Shown here piece by piece: positions 33,591 through 45,789 of a stretch of DNA of 64,000 bases (the first letter of the stretch is position 1; each line of letters opens with the position of its first letter). Made by a program: the position numbers and the translations under genes. The stretch is from positions 370,001-434,000 of the forward strand of contig JACVVK020000376.1 of assembly GCA_018292915.2 (NCBI GenBank). Reading direction: 5' to 3'. Below the pieces are notes generated by a model. That model searched no databases, had not been told where the DNA came from, and was given only the letters and a program-made list of their open reading frames with translations. The DNA is from Batillaria attramentaria (taxonomy: Eukaryota > Mollusca > Gastropoda > Batillariidae).

Positions 33591-33636
33591 TTGGTATCAC
33601 CCTTACGTGGTGGAAAAGGACGTTAAACTCCCATTC
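33591..33636 (+). repeat. SINE-B tail fragment just upstream of UNC-93-like B
   Basis: GGTATCACCCTTACGTGGTG and AAAAGGACGTTAAACTCCC match the SINE-B 3' end. The head is absent, perhaps removed by the neighbouring hairpin. It ends 40 bp before the first recognised exon. Confidence 0.75.
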
Positions 33637-33675
33637 AGTCATTCGTTTGGCCATTCTCATTTCCCTTTCTTCCAG

Positions 33676-36600
33676 ATGGAGAAGAATGGTCCAGCACAGT
33701 CCTTCAGGTCCATGTCATCCAGACCGTTGAAGGAGACCCTGGTGCTGGCCCTGTCCGCATTCTTCGTCTACACGTCTTTCCACGCGCTCAAAGCGCTGCA
33801 GTCCAGCCTCAACCAGCAGCAGGGGCTAGGCGTCGTCTCCCTGGCCTGTGTCTACATCTCCCTCTTTGTGTCCAGCTTTCTGACTCCGGTTATCATCCAC
33901 AAAGGCGGGGTCAAGCCGGTCATTGTTGCAGCGTGGGTGTGCCAGTGTCTCTACGTGGTCTGCAACTTCTACCCTCACTGGGCCACGCTCATACCCGGCT
34001 CTGTGCTGGTCGGGTTCGCCAACTGCCCGTGGTGGACCTCGCTGATGATTTACTTAGCAGCCCTGGCTGACGTCACTGTCTCCATGGAGACCGAGAAGAA
34101 GACGACCCTACAGGTCGCTTTCAGTCGTCTGAACGGCATCTACAGCGCTTTCTTCGTGGCCAGCGGTTTTCTGGGCGGTGTCTTATCCTCCGTAATCCTT
34201 TTCCAGTTTTCGGATTACGAGTTTTCGTCCGTGAACGTGTCGCTTGCTGAAAATACAGAGTGCGGGGCCGGTTATTGCTTCAGAGAAGCCAGCGGCCAGG
34301 ATTTACCGCGTCCAGAGCATGCGGTGCTCAATGTTCTGCTGCTATGTTTTCTGGTCATGGATTTGATTGGGCTCCTGATAACTGTGGCCTTCCTTCCTGA
34401 CCTGCAACGCGCGGATGAGCCCTGTGGGTATGATATCAAAAGAAAGCTCAAAGCCTATTGGACGGCTTTCAGAGACCCCAAGATCTTGCTGTTCGTTCCA
34501 GTCGTTATCAGCAATACGTTAAACTATTCTCTCAGGATCACACTGTTTACTGAGGTAGGTACACTGTTCTAGTTTGGTTTAGTTTGGTTTGGTTTCTGTC
34601 TGCATGAACTGAAACTGCAACAGCTGTTCTCATCAGTCCTCTAAGGTCTAATAGACAACAGGGACGCACGGTAGTGTTTTCCAGGCAGTTAAATTATATT
34701 GAGCTGAACTGAAACAAATGCAAACCCAAAATTACTTCACCGTTGAAGGCGCAGGTTTATTGGATGTAGAATACATGGGAACAATTCATCAAAAATTCTA
34801 GAAACCCCAAAAGGTTGAAAGCATAATATGACACAAAGCCAGTCAGTTCCAAACTGTTTGGCTGAATAGACGTCTTCACTGGACACGATATATAATTGCA
34901 CACACAACCAGAGTGCTAAGCCTCTGTGAACTTTCATTGAAGACTATATCGGTATTTCGTCTAACGTTGTAACATTGATAATCGATTCACGTACGTAGCA
35001 ACTACACTGTTGAATCGGCAGTTCCGAGTGCATCAGACAATACCACTGATACGACAAAATAGCATTTTTTTTTTCTAAACTAGCCATTTTCAAACTTGTT
35101 ATAAACACAGTCAGAAAATACTTTTCCTACGAAAGTCCTAAAATGTACCAGAAATTCTCTTTTTCACTATCTAATCAGATGGCTCTAACAGTTGGCGTAA
35201 AGGTGTTTTTGTTTGATTTGGTTTGGCTTTGGGTTTGTTTGGTGTGTTTTTATTTTGTTTTGTTTGTTTTTGGAGGGGGAGGGATGGTATTTAATGCAGG
35301 CATGATTGTCCTTGACCGTTAGTGTCCTTTCATCGATTTGTGATATTATATATTTTCTCATTTGAAAATCTCAGTTTCGCTGTGATATTTTGCAGGCGTA
35401 CATCAGTTGTGCAGTCGGTATCAAGATGGTGGGTTACGTGGTTGCGGCTTGGGGACTTTCCACCACGTTATTCTCAGGTACACCACTTTTGTTTGTTTGT
35501 TTGTTTGTTTGTTTGTTTGTTTGTTTGTTTGTTAAACTTCGGTCCATTCTTTCTCGTCCTTTTTATCTTTTCATTTTTTTCCCCTCGACAGGTGGGATGG
35601 GCCTAGCGGTCAGGTTTACCGGAAGACAACTCCAGATGGCCTTGGCGATTCTGGCGGACACGGCCATTTTGGTCATCTACCTCTTGTGGCGCCCCCAGGA
35701 GGATCACCTGGAAACTTTCTTCATGATTGCCGCCATGATGGGCCTAGCTGACGGCATTTGGATGGTCCAGATGAACAGTCAGTTGTTTTGTTGGAGAGTT
35801 GCATGCATGGGTAGAGTGATGGATGGATGGATGGATTGTTGGATGGGTGGTGGATGGATGGATGGATGGATGGATGGATGGATGGATGGGTGGTGGATGG
35901 ATGGATGGATGGATGGATGGTGGATGGTGGATGGATAGATGGATGGATGGATGGATGGGTGGGTGGGTTGATGGTGGGAGAATGGAGGGGTGGATTGTGG
36001 GAGACTGGGAAAATGGGTTGGTGGTTTTTGGTGGGAGAACTGATGGGTGGGTGGGTTGGTGGGTTGGGTGGGTAAGTGGGTGGGCGGGTAAGTGGGTGGG
36101 CGGGTAGTGAGAGGATGGATTGGTGGGTGGGTTGATGAATCAAGGGGTGGGGGGGGGGGTTAGGAGGATAGGGGATGGCTGTGAGCATAGGTGGGTGGGT
36201 GGGTGGATGGATGTGTCGCGCACAGATTGGGTGGGGGTGGGGGGGGTAGACGAACCGATTAATGGATGATGATGAGGATGATGATGAATCAGTAAAAGTT
36301 TTCAAAGGAAACAAATGAACGGATGAATGGGTGGATGGATGAATGGGTGGATGGATGAATGGGTGGATGAATGAATGGATGTGTGGGCGAGTGGATGGGT
36401 GGGTGGATGGACGGGTGGATGGACAGATGAATGGGTGATTAGGTGGATGGATGAATAAGTAGGTGGATGTCCCTTATTTTGTTTGGGAAATGGGAGTGAG
36501 GGGTGCACATTGCTAATGCATTTGTTGCCTTCTCCTAACTATATTTCCTGTTTGAAAAGAAAAATCATTTTTGTGTAGGTCTTGTGGCTTGCCTGTTTCA

Positions 36601-36853
36601 ACAGAACACAGAGTCTGCCCTGGCTGTCAAGGCCACTTGGAGCAGCCTCGTTCTGGCTTCAGCCTTCATCATGGCCACCTTCCTGTGCCCAAGACCCCGC
36701 ATTGTGGTAGCTTTGGTATTCGCTGGGGTTGGAGCTTGCTGCTACATAATGCTTGAGGTGTGGGAGAAACACACACCCGTCACGGAGCATCGTTTGGGGA
36801 ACAAGAAGGGTGTTTCGTACCGGGCATGTGACGATAGTTGCAGCTCTAACTGA
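33676..36853 (+). CDS. UNC-93-like protein B, complete model
   Basis: Four exons: 33676-34554, 35396-35477, 35592-35777 and 36579-36853, giving about 473 residues, close to the roughly 457 of human UNC93A. ATG 33676 follows TTTCTTCCAG directly, so a separate 5' UTR exon is likely. Exon 1 encodes [43 protein letters not shown] and an extracellular Cys pair (CGAGYC). Exons 2 and 3 encode [19 protein letters not shown] and DGIWMVQMN. Exon 4 ends the last helices with a short tail. Introns after exons 1 and 3 match gene A in place and phase (0 and 1). The intron 35478-35591 is unique to B: 114 bp, a multiple of three, open in frame and (GTTT)n-rich. Probable role: multi-pass membrane protein of UNC93A type; substrate unknown. 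Confidence 0.87.
34555..35395 (+). other. intron 1 of UNC-93-like B
   Basis: Between GAG/GTAGGT and TTTTGCAG. T/G-rich, no gene seen. Confidence 0.8.
35478..35591 (+). repeat. (GTTT)n-bearing 114-bp intron or in-frame insert
   Basis: About eleven GTTT units at 35487-35532, between a donor TCAG/GTACAC and an acceptor CTCGACAG. Read through, it encodes a hydrophobic [14 protein letters not shown] stretch without a stop. Confidence 0.8.
35817..36470. repeat. degenerate (GGAT)n/(GGTG)n array in intron 3 of UNC-93-like B
   Basis: About 650 bp of ATGGATGG, GGGTGGGT and related units, all purine-rich on the + strand with many G runs. Long Trp/Met/Asp/Gly translations here are artefacts. Confidence 0.95.
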
Positions 36854-36937
36854 AGCGGCTGAACATTACTACCAACGACAGGCATGATCAGCTAGAATCA
36901 AAATTAGAAAAAGCAGACATTTTGTAAAATTTTTGGC

Positions 36938-36992
36938 GTGACCCATGCGTGGTGGGAAAGGACGTTAAACTCCCAAACACCCATCCACCCTG
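36938..36992 (+). repeat. SINE-B tail fragment
   Basis: GGCGTGACCCATGCGTGGTG and GGAAAGGACGTTAAACTCCC match the SINE-B 3' end. Confidence 0.75.
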
Positions 36993-37227
36993 CTCAGTGT
37001 TTTTATTTTGTCGTGTTTGGTTGGGTGTTGTTGTTGTTGTTGTTCCACCTACTGCCATCTCAGGAAACCTACTTCAGGGCAAAAGCCAGTACAAATAAAG
37101 TCTTCAGAAAGTGAAGGAGCCTGTTGTGTAGCTGAGCGTTTGCAAGCCTGGCAGGTCTGATCGCCCGCCTGTCTGCCTGTCCTGTCTTCAGACACTTCGG
37201 CCAGGTGAGTTTCCATCACAAACATGA

Positions 37228-37520
37228 GGGGTGAGCGGTGGTCTAATAGGTAGCGCGTCGGATTTAGCCGCTGCGCTACTGAACGGCCGTCACCAATGTC
37301 ATGGCGATGAAGCGTGGGTTCGAGCCCAGGTCGAGCTTGTGATATGTGGCTGCCGGGCTGCTCATCGGGGGTTTCTCTCCGGGTTATCCGGCTTTCCTCC
37401 CCCAGCAAAATTGTAAAAAAAATAAAATAAGATAGGTACTGGGTGGCGCTGCACCGAGGCGACGCGCTTCCCCCTGGGGAAGCAACCCGAATTTCCCGAA
37501 ATGCATAATGAAGTAGTAGT
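37228..37520 (+). repeat. SINE-A copy 3
   Basis: Best full copy. Head GGGTGAGCGGTGGTCTAATA, B box GTGGGTTCGAGCCCAGG, body GGGGTTTCTCTCCGGGTTAT, an A-rich break at 37416-37432, then GAAGCAACCCGAATTTCCCG and a short AGTAGTAG tail. AAATAAAG at 37096, upstream of it, may serve as a polyadenylation signal for UNC-93-like B. Confidence 0.88.
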
Positions 37521-37589
37521 ATAAAAAAAAAATTTAAAAAACAACGCCTGTGTGTGAAGAACGTCGGAGTGGCCGGACACGCCAGTGCC

Positions 37590-37705
37590 CAGGACACTGC
37601 TACACTCCACTTGCTACACTGCTACACTCCTATTGCTGTACACCGCTACACTGCACTTGCTACACTGCTACACCCCACATACTACACTACTACACCTCTA
37701 CACTA
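37590..37705. repeat. CTACACTGCTACAC-type degenerate tandem repeat
   Basis: Repeated GCTACACTCCACTT and TGCTACAC units over about 110 bp. Confidence 0.8.
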
Positions 37706-38029
37706 CAGTTGAAGGTGGATATAGTTGCCAAACCTTAGAGATATTGGCTTGATACGTGTATTAGCTCCAGTAGAAACCGGAATGCTGGCAAGGTCTTTCT
37801 CACCATCACATGCATAGACATGATTATAAGTTATAACCACAGATATATCAAAGTCTGGCACATCGTCTAATCCTCGTTTTCGGTCGCTGCCTTAATGGAC
37901 GCCACTACATGTATATACCAATGACTTTTGCTTAGGAACTATACACAGGTAATCTTCAAGTGTTCGATCCCGTGACAGAACGGTTACTCTGCCCCTAGCA
38001 TAAACAGCAGGACACCAGCACAATGACAC
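37706..38029. other. intergenic, no gene recognised
   Basis: Nothing recognisable between the repeat at left and the minisatellite at right. Confidence 0.4.
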
Positions 38030-38515
38030 CACCACAATGACGTACATCACCACAATGACACCACTATAATGACGTACACCACCACAATGACACCACTATA
38101 ATGACGTACACCACCACAATGACGGAAACCACTACAATGACACCACCACAATGACACCACTACAATGACGTACACCACCACAGTGACATCACTACAATGA
38201 CGTACAGCACCACAATGACGGATACCACTACAGTGACACCACCACAATGACACCACTACAATGACGTACAGCACCACAATGACGGATACCACCACAGTGA
38301 CACCACCACAGTGACACCACTACAATGACGTACAGCACCACAATGACACCACTACAATGAAACCACCACAAAGACAACAGCACAAGGACACCACCACAGT
38401 GACGTACATCCACCACAAGGACACCCCCCCCCCCCCCCCCCCCACGATGACACCACTATAATGACACCACCACAATGACACCACCACAATGGGCTTCTTT
38501 GAAAGCAAGTCATTC
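38030..38515. repeat. ACCACCACAATGAC minisatellite, block 1
   Basis: Degenerate units of 12-15 bp (ACCACCACAATGAC, ACCACTACAATGACGTAC) end with GGGCTTCTTTGAAAGCAAGT. The same array and end sequence occur at 39644-39835 inside K2P-1 intron 2, so it is a duplicated unit. It lies in the 3' flank of K2P-1. Confidence 0.9.
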
Positions 38516-38918
38516 TTCTTTCTCTTCTTCGCCCTCCTCTTCACTGAGCGGGCGTTTCTGAGAAAATCCAATGGTGTCATCCCACTCTGACTTCCCTTGA
38601 CAATGTAACCAAAGTCCAGACCACTACTTGCCAAATGCAGGAAGCGAGTCAAACGGTAAAGGGGCCTACACAAATCCATGGCGTTAATTAAGACCCTTTC
38701 ACCAGAAGACGGTAAGACTTTCCCTGCTCACGCGTGTGACGGCAAGTCTATACAAGCAAAAGACTCGTTCCTTTCGTTTACGGCTGTCGTCTGGTGCTGC
38801 TGCTGCTGCCCTGTTTCCCTGTGTCACGGTAAGCTTACAAGCAAAACACTCGTTTTCTTCTGGTACCTTTCGTTTACGGCGGTCGTCTGGTTCTGCTACT
38901 TTTTTTAACGCCTGCCCT

Positions 38919-39882
38919 TTAATCGGAGTAATCCAGGTCATCGAAAACTGGCCTTTTCCTCGTCCTCCTTCTACACGTCGTCCTTTTGGTCGGGGGCTGT
39001 TCAGGGATTAACCCAGCAAATTGCCAAAGACGCCGGCAAGCGTTTTTGGTGTGGTTGCCCATCAGCTCAAAACACATGGCCAACAAGGCGAGGCCCAGAA
39101 GAATGTAGAAGATGCAGATGATCTGCCTCCAGCTGCTGGGTGCGGCCTTGGCAAACCCGGGCACGATGTCGCCAAATCCGATGGTGGTGAGGGTCGCGAA
39201 GCAAAAATAGACGGCGTCCAAATAAGTCCAGCCCTCAGTCCGATTGAACAGAAACGCCCCGATGAAGAAATAGCCAAGTATTATGAGAAGGCACACTGGT
39301 ATGGGCACCTCCTCCATGTCCTCGTCTTCGCCTCTCTCTTTGCGTTTGCTTATGCCTTTGTCTGTGCCTGTGCCTTCACCTTTATTGCCTTTGCCTTTGC
39401 CTTTTTTGCAGCGTGTGCACAAAGCCGCAGACCAGGGATAGAGGCCACGCATGAAGTGAGCCATGCAGGCGCCGATGTTGGCTAGGCACATCATGGTGAG
39501 AGGTACGCCGATAAAGCCGTACAGGATGCAAGCAAGACGGCCCCCCTTTGTTACTGGTGTGAAGTTTCCGTACCCTGCGAGCGAATATAGGTAGAAAAGA
39601 ACTCATTAAAACTCAGCGGTGTAGTTTTTGGCTCACGTTTGGGTACCACCACAATGACACCACCACAAAGACGTACACCACCACAATGACGCACACCACC
39701 ACAATGACGTACACCACCACAATGACGTACGCCACCACAATGACTCCACCACCATGACACCACTATAATGACACCACCACAATGACACCACCACAATGAC
39801 ACCATCACGATGGGCTTCTTTGAAGGCAAGTCATTCTTCTTTTTTCTATGTAATAACCCTCCGTCGTCCTCTGTGTGTGTGA

Positions 39883-39960
<78 letters not shown>

Positions 39961-41455
39961 TGTGTGTGTGTGTTGTAAACTTTAACATTGTCATTTCTCA
40001 TAACGTACTAAAGCGGAGGCACCAAACTTGGCAGGCTGGTAGACAGCCACAAGACCTTTCAAAACATATAATATTGAATGAACTTGACTCAAGGTCAAAG
40101 TCACCAAAGGTGTCTGTTCGGACATCAACACTGGCATTTTCTCAGAATCTACAAAAACCAGAGGCAGCCAACTTTGTAACATCCATGATTGGGTAGCCGC
40201 GGAAAGTTTTAACTCTCGCCGCACTTTGCCATCCAGCCCACTATACTTCAATTGAGAGCGCAAGGGTTTCACTGCGCAGTCAATTTACAATTCAGCCCGA
40301 AAAGCTACTGACCTCAAACTTGAGGTAGCTTTGCGTGCTGTTCTGACCTAACCCGTCCTGTAGTACAGCACCAGAGACCACGTGATTTTGCGGGCTGAAC
40401 CTGTAGACTGTACAGAACTATTTACTCCGGTACTGACCTATCGTGGTGACAACGTTCACAGCAAACAGTAGCGCTCGTGCGAAAGTCCACACAATCGTAT
40501 TGTCCACGCAGTTGTGAGTTTTCATGATGCCGATCAGTAGTTTGTTTGCTGAGCGCATCCAAGCGTCTTCCTGTAGACTTCCGTTCCGTCGTAACTCCTC
40601 CACCAGGTACCACATCTCCTGTAGGCGTAAAGACACAAACTGACCGTGGGGTCATGTGCAGTGTTTATCTCGGGGAACACTGTTTGGCGAGTGTGCTAGT
40701 TTGTAATGATTTAAGTTGTCATGAAAAAGCGTATTTTCGTGATTTTGGTATTTCGCAGGCCGAGATGCACGTCAGCTGGCCGCAACAAGAGGCAAGCTGC
40801 CAGTGAAGCTGGGACTTTTTGCGCTGGAGAGCGGCAAAAGCGACGCGGGCGGATTTAGACGATGCGGGTGGGTGTTTGGGGGTTTAACGTCCTTTTCCAC
40901 CAGACGCGGGTGATATCAAAGACGGGGCAACGATGAAAAAGCCAGCACAAATATTTGGCCCCAGCCGGGATACGAACTCACGACCCGAGCATCAGAAGTC
41001 CAACGCTCTACCATTCGGCCACCGCGGCTCCCAATTTAGATGAAGCGGCTGTCTGGCCTAAAAAGAAGGTAGACTAGCATCACTCCCGTGAGGCCTGAGC
41101 GGAAAGGAGACATTCATTTTTTTTTAAACTCCTGTCAGGTGCGTGCCCTTGAATGGCCTGTAATTTTATTTGTAGATTGAAACATTTTAAGGGCGACTAT
41201 GATGCCTGAAGCTAATAGGGAATATATGGGCATTTTGAGACCTCGTACGTTTGTGTTCTTTGGCCTGTACGGCAGCCGAACATGATGGGAAATTTATCTA
41301 TTTGACACTGGTCATACTCCAGGCGTCGTCAGGAACAGGGAAGTGCACAGTTGCAGCGATAAGAAGACGTGATTATCCTGGCGCCTTTCACATGACTTGT
41401 TGTACTGTGTTTGTTTATATATTTTGTGACTGTGACATCAGAAAAAAAAATTCGC

Positions 41456-41534
<79 letters not shown>

Positions 41535-41735
41535 ACATTTGTTGTTGATTTTCCTTTCAATTGGCTGTTATTGAATAAGTACATGTATGTTCTATGTGTT
41601 TGTATGATTCTTAGTGTTCTGATACGTTGTAAGTCTGTCTGGATTCTGTTCCTTTTGGTATGTTCGATGTTGTGAAGTGTTTAGCAACGCCAAGTTGCAA
41701 AAATGGTTAGCAGACCGACAACTTTTACCGTTCGT

Positions 41736-41812
<77 letters not shown>

Positions 41813-42746
41813 TGACATAGAGCAATTTACCTGCAGGGTTTGTTCCTCAAATGACATATGTGTCTCGTCTGACGACTGGTCATAACTTTTCCCATTGCCT
41901 TCCAGCTGTAGGAACAGCCAAGCCCCAAAAGTACAGTAAGCAACCACGGAGAGCACGAGTCCAAACGTAGACATCATGAAAACCAGCATATTGCTGAACA
42001 TGATTCTGAAACTTGAGTAAATAAAAGACCGACTTGAGCGTAGGCTGATTGAAAGTGAAACACGCGCAGGTCTGGAAGACAGACGGGTATGTCCTGTCAT
42101 GTCCTGCTCATTGTTGACTGGTTTGCGAAAGGGGGTGGGGGGTTTAAATGTGCCATCCGGTGTAACCCTGCCAATGAGCCTGTCTTGCGTGGTGTCGTCC
42201 GAGACGACAATGATAGGCCTGTCCTTTGTGTTGACGGACAGATCTTTAAACACGTCGTTCCGTGTGCTTCTTTTCTGATCTATGGTGACATCGTCCTCCG
42301 TTCTTATACGAAACAGTAGGCAATCTGTCCCGTGCGTTCTTGCCCGAAACTGTAGTGATATCTATGTTCGTGTCCGTTCTTGAAACTGAAGGGATATCAC
42401 TAGAGTTCTTTCCAAAACCAGTTGACAGTCTACCTCGCGCACGTCTTAAATAAGACAGAACGCGTGCAACCAACTTCGAAGTCATAAAAAATGTATTTCG
42501 TGGATGGTTTTCCGTACTTTGGGAGCCGCCATCCGCGTTTTCCGTGTCCTCGTGAGTCTGACCCAAAAGAGTATCGTCGTTCCCTGTGGCTGGGGGGCTT
42601 TCCACATCACCACGAGTACCATCCTCAGTATCACTTTCAACAGAAGTGGCAGACTCAGCAGTGGCAGTGTCTTCTGTAGTGCCGGAGGTATTACTAGAAT
42701 GGTCGTCAGCATTCAGATCCTCCCGTGTGTTGGCGTTATTCTCCAT
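38919..42746 (-). CDS. two-pore-domain potassium channel K2P-1
   Basis: Exons on the minus strand: 42746-41831, 40618-40438 and 39574-38919. Exon 1 ends with TM1 (LVFMMSTFGLVLSVVAYCTF) and CTGCAG/GTAAAT, phase 0. Exon 2 is the cap and pore helix 1 (WTFARALLFAVNVVTTI). The filter glycine is split by a phase 1 intron, giving TTIGYGNFTP once spliced. Exon 3 has TM2, a basic Lys/Gly-rich loop, TM3, pore 2 (DAVYFCFATLTTIGFGDIVP), TM4 and a short basic tail. Both filters are intact, so a K+-selective leak channel at the membrane is expected. From ATG 42746 the Ser/Thr-rich N-terminus stays open to 42246, but the TM1 frame is offset by one base and has no ATG of its own. A frameshift, assembly error or missed splice lies near 42250-42365. 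KCNK subtype not assigned. Confidence 0.86.
39644..39835. repeat. ACCACCACAATGAC minisatellite, block 2 (K2P-1 intron 2)
   Basis: Same units as block 1 and the same end GGGCTTCTTTGAAGGCAAGT. Confidence 0.9.
39880..39972. repeat. (GT)n microsatellite in K2P-1 intron 2
   Basis: About 90 bp of GT with GAATG and GATG interruptions. Confidence 0.97.
40015..40165 (-). repeat. single monomer of element H
   Basis: The reverse complement shows CTGAGAAAATGCCAGTGTTG, GACCTTGAGTCAAG and CCAAGTTTGGTGCCTCCGC, matching one repeat unit of the pearl/HINE-like element. It lies in K2P-1 intron 2. Confidence 0.75.
40868..41032 (-). repeat. SINE-B copy in K2P-1 intron 1, imperfect 15-bp TSD
   Basis: Complete reverse SINE-B. 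Flanks ATTTAGACGATGCGG and ATTTAGATGAAGCGG agree at 13 of 15 positions, indicating an older insertion than the copies with perfect duplications. Confidence 0.88.
41456..41530. repeat. (CT)n microsatellite in K2P-1 intron 1
   Basis: CT run with a CTTTC interruption. Confidence 0.97.
41739..41808. repeat. (CT)n microsatellite beside K2P-1 exon 1
   Basis: 70-bp CT run. It ends only 17 bp from the 5' splice site of exon 1 (41830/41831), so on the transcribed strand the intron starts with a long GA repeat. Confidence 0.97.
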
Positions 42747-43194
42747 GTCTGTCGCACAGCGTGCACCTGTTGAAATATAACTTGTATTTTATTCAGACCC
42801 AAATTGAAGGATTATTTTGTTTTTTCTTGTTTTTATAGTATTTCGGTGGAAGGGGGGGGGGGGAGGGGGTAGCCTCGGGTTGCAGGGTCACCTACCTATT
42901 TTCGAATTTTTGCTAGGGGGAAGCTAAACCCCTGGACCCCCCACCCCCACCCCAACCCCCCTTCTGGATAATCTGGGCTGTTTGTTGGTTTTGTACATGA
43001 GTTTTATGCCAGTTAATAGTGAAAAAAGTGATAAAAGAGCCGGGCGTGTGGACTATTTTGTACTCATGCGCGGCTGGCGAAAGAGCAGACAGAGGAATGG
43101 GACGGGGTTTTGTGACTTTTTTGTGTGTGAATTTAAAGCAATTTTAGGGTGTCATGCGCAGCGATATGTTTAATGGGACTTACATAAAGCGTGC
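42747..43194. other. upstream flank of K2P-1, G/C-run-rich
   Basis: G runs at 42851-42869 and C runs at 42929-42961 could pair or form G-quadruplexes. No gene. Confidence 0.5.
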
Positions 43195-43540
43195 TACAAA
43201 GAACTGCAAACCATCATTAAGGTCGTCAATTCAACAAGCTATCCAGAGGACATTTTACATCTTCCACGTCGGGCCCAAGTGGTAGTGTTCAGACTCCGCA
43301 GTGAAGACAACAGACTGAAAAAAGCACCTGTACCACAAACTGAAACTGGCTACAGCTCCCCTCTGCCCGTGAGGTCATGCCTAGCAGACCGGACAACACA
43401 TCATCCAGGACTGTCCACTATACCAACAGCTAAGGATGACGACGTGGCCATCGGAAACGCCTCTACACACCAAACTGTACGGCCTTCCGCGGGAGCTGGA
43501 GAGGACAGCGGACTTCATGCTCAAAACTGAACTTCCAGTG
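43195..43540 (+). pseudogene. decayed LINE reverse transcriptase C-terminus
   Basis: Fragments of one LINE tail occur in successive frames: VVVFRLRSEDNRLKK, then KHLYHKLKLATAPLCP with a stop, then HIIQDCPLYQQLR and TKLYGLPRELERTADFMLK. The order matches the cysteine-containing C-terminus of jockey-like mollusc LINEs. At least two frameshifts and one stop make it dead. Confidence 0.75.
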
Positions 43541-44057
43541 TGACCAAGAGACGAACGACAACGACGTATATAAAGCGTTTTCTTTGAAATCTAAGCTTAT
43601 ATCTGTACTGCGCAGACACAGCGCGGAATAAGTTCCAGCATCTAGTAAACCTCTGTGAAATGTCACAAACTCGACATAGCAAACGAAAAACTCATTTCAT
43701 TTTAAAAAAAACAAAAAAACCCACCTTCACGTGGTCAAAAACTGCGATGTCAGTCCCCTGGTGGAAGTCCTAGGTTGATGTCTGGTAAAATGGCTTCCAC
43801 AAGGAACCGGAATTGGTTGATGTGGTTGATAACAATCACACTGCGTAATTTGTGTTAGCGCAACCGTCATACATGAGTTGATAAGAAATACGAAAAGGCA
43901 TCATTGATTATCTTTTTTTTATCTTCTGTTGAGTTGAAGTGCATTTCTTTTTGATTGTTGCATTTGTTCGCTGTCATTAGTCTAGTGCCAGCGTGCACGA
44001 AGTGTGGACGGTGTGCATATGCATTCGTGTGGAACGACTTCAGAATAGCTGCTAATA
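43541..44057. other. intergenic, no gene recognised
   Basis: Nothing distinctive between the LINE remnant and the CA tract. Confidence 0.4.
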
Positions 44058-44150
<93 letters not shown>

Positions 44151-44159
44151 CGCACGCAC

Positions 44160-44210
<51 letters not shown>
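44058..44210. repeat. (CA)n microsatellite
   Basis: About 150 bp of CA with CGCACACG interruptions. Confidence 0.98.
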
Positions 44211-44211
<1 letters not shown>

Positions 44212-45789
44212 TCTTGGTTCTTCATCGGACGCATACTCTGAACCGTCACAAAAGAGACATGTTTTTTTGGTTTGTTAGTTTGTTTTGTTGTTGTTGTTGT
44301 TTTGTTTTGTTTGTTTGTTTTTAATTCCGTTCCGTTCTTTTAGCCAGGGGAGAACTGTTTAGTACAACCAGGGGATCAAACTCTTGATCAGTTTGCCTTA
44401 GACTCCAGAGTGCAGTCCCTTTTCGGCGGGGCGTGAAAATGTGACTGCTTACACCCAGCGCCATTTTGAAAAATGGCGAATTTTTTTTTAGAAAAGCAGA
44501 GACTTGTGTGTCATATGATTCGATTTGAAACGAAGTCTTGAATATCCGACCACTTTTCGTATGGGCAAAATCTTTGCCAGCGGACAATTATTGTTGCGCT
44601 TTGATGGCACTGTTTACGTGGTACACTGATCCAACAGGATGTGAGTAAACGGCAAGGGGGTTGCACTCTGACAGGCAAGGGTGTTGCACTCTACAGGCAA
44701 GTATTATTGCACGGTGCAGACGATCACGTACCTGCCTTGTGGTGGAATAAGAGACGATTACAAAAGCATACACACCCGTGCTCTAGGACTGAATGTAATA
44801 TAGATCTGTCCATTCAGACAGAGACATGTTATGTATGTCTCTGATTCAGAAACACGCCTACTTTCACTCTGAAGACAGCCTGACATCACTTGCGCCATTG
44901 AGGATCCCTCTGGGTTCAAAGCTGGTCAAGGATGACATAGTGCGCGACCTTGTGTTTGAGAGCACCGAGACAATTTAGGCCCGTCACGGTAGCGCAGTGA
45001 GCGCCATTTCCCCACCGTGCACAGAGGTAAGGGAGACCGGGGCTAGTCCGCCCTCGGGGCACGTCCGTCCTTTGGCTTTTGTTTGAAAACTATGAGCTAA
45101 ATCGTTGTTTAGGTGACATCACTACGTCATCCGATCGCCAGGTTTCCTGCCATGTGAATTTGGCTATAATATAGCGCACACTGCTCAACTGAGAACAAAA
45201 AAACAAACTGATTTTTAGTACTAAAAGTAACTTTCAAGAATTTTTGTTTCGTCAGGTTTCCGCTATTTCTACTGAAGGCAGACAGACACTCAGAGCAGTG
45301 AACAAAAATCAGTATCCAAGCTTTCGTTTAGAAGTATCCTTAAGGTTGTAGCTGGTGTCAGTGACAGCTGATATCTCGGACAAGATGGATGCCTGTGTCG
45401 GGGCTAGTGCGCCCCCCTCAGCAGGGGCAAGTCCGCCCCGTAGGCGGACATGCCCCGGCGGTGGACGGACTTGCCCCGGAGGTAGACATTCACAAATCCT
45501 GAGCGGTTTTTATACTTTTATACCGGGGTCGCCGTGGGCGGCTGGGAGTTGGGTGGGGGGGTGGGGGTGGGGGGGCGGGGGTCCGTCCACCTTATCACCA
45601 CGCTTTCACCCATCTGAATCTGCCCTTCACGTGGAGCATTCAGGTGAGTTGAGAACCAGTTAAATATCTAATTACTAAACGTAACTTTCAAGATTCTTAT
45701 TTCGACCAAGTTTCCACTATTTCTAATGACCGCAGTCAGACATTCTGAGCAGTGACCAACGCTTAAGTTTAAGGGATCCAGATGGCTAA

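Noticed and set aside
35721..36508. Pro/His/Ser/Ile-rich frames, and Trp/Met/Asp/Gly-rich frames on the other strand
   Set aside because: Translation of the GGAT/GGTG array in an intron of UNC-93-like B.
45355..45663. 102-codon frame rich in Gly/Pro/Arg inside element T2
   Set aside because: Covers the clustered G/C-rich transposon motifs and a G run; no domain, not convincing as a gene.
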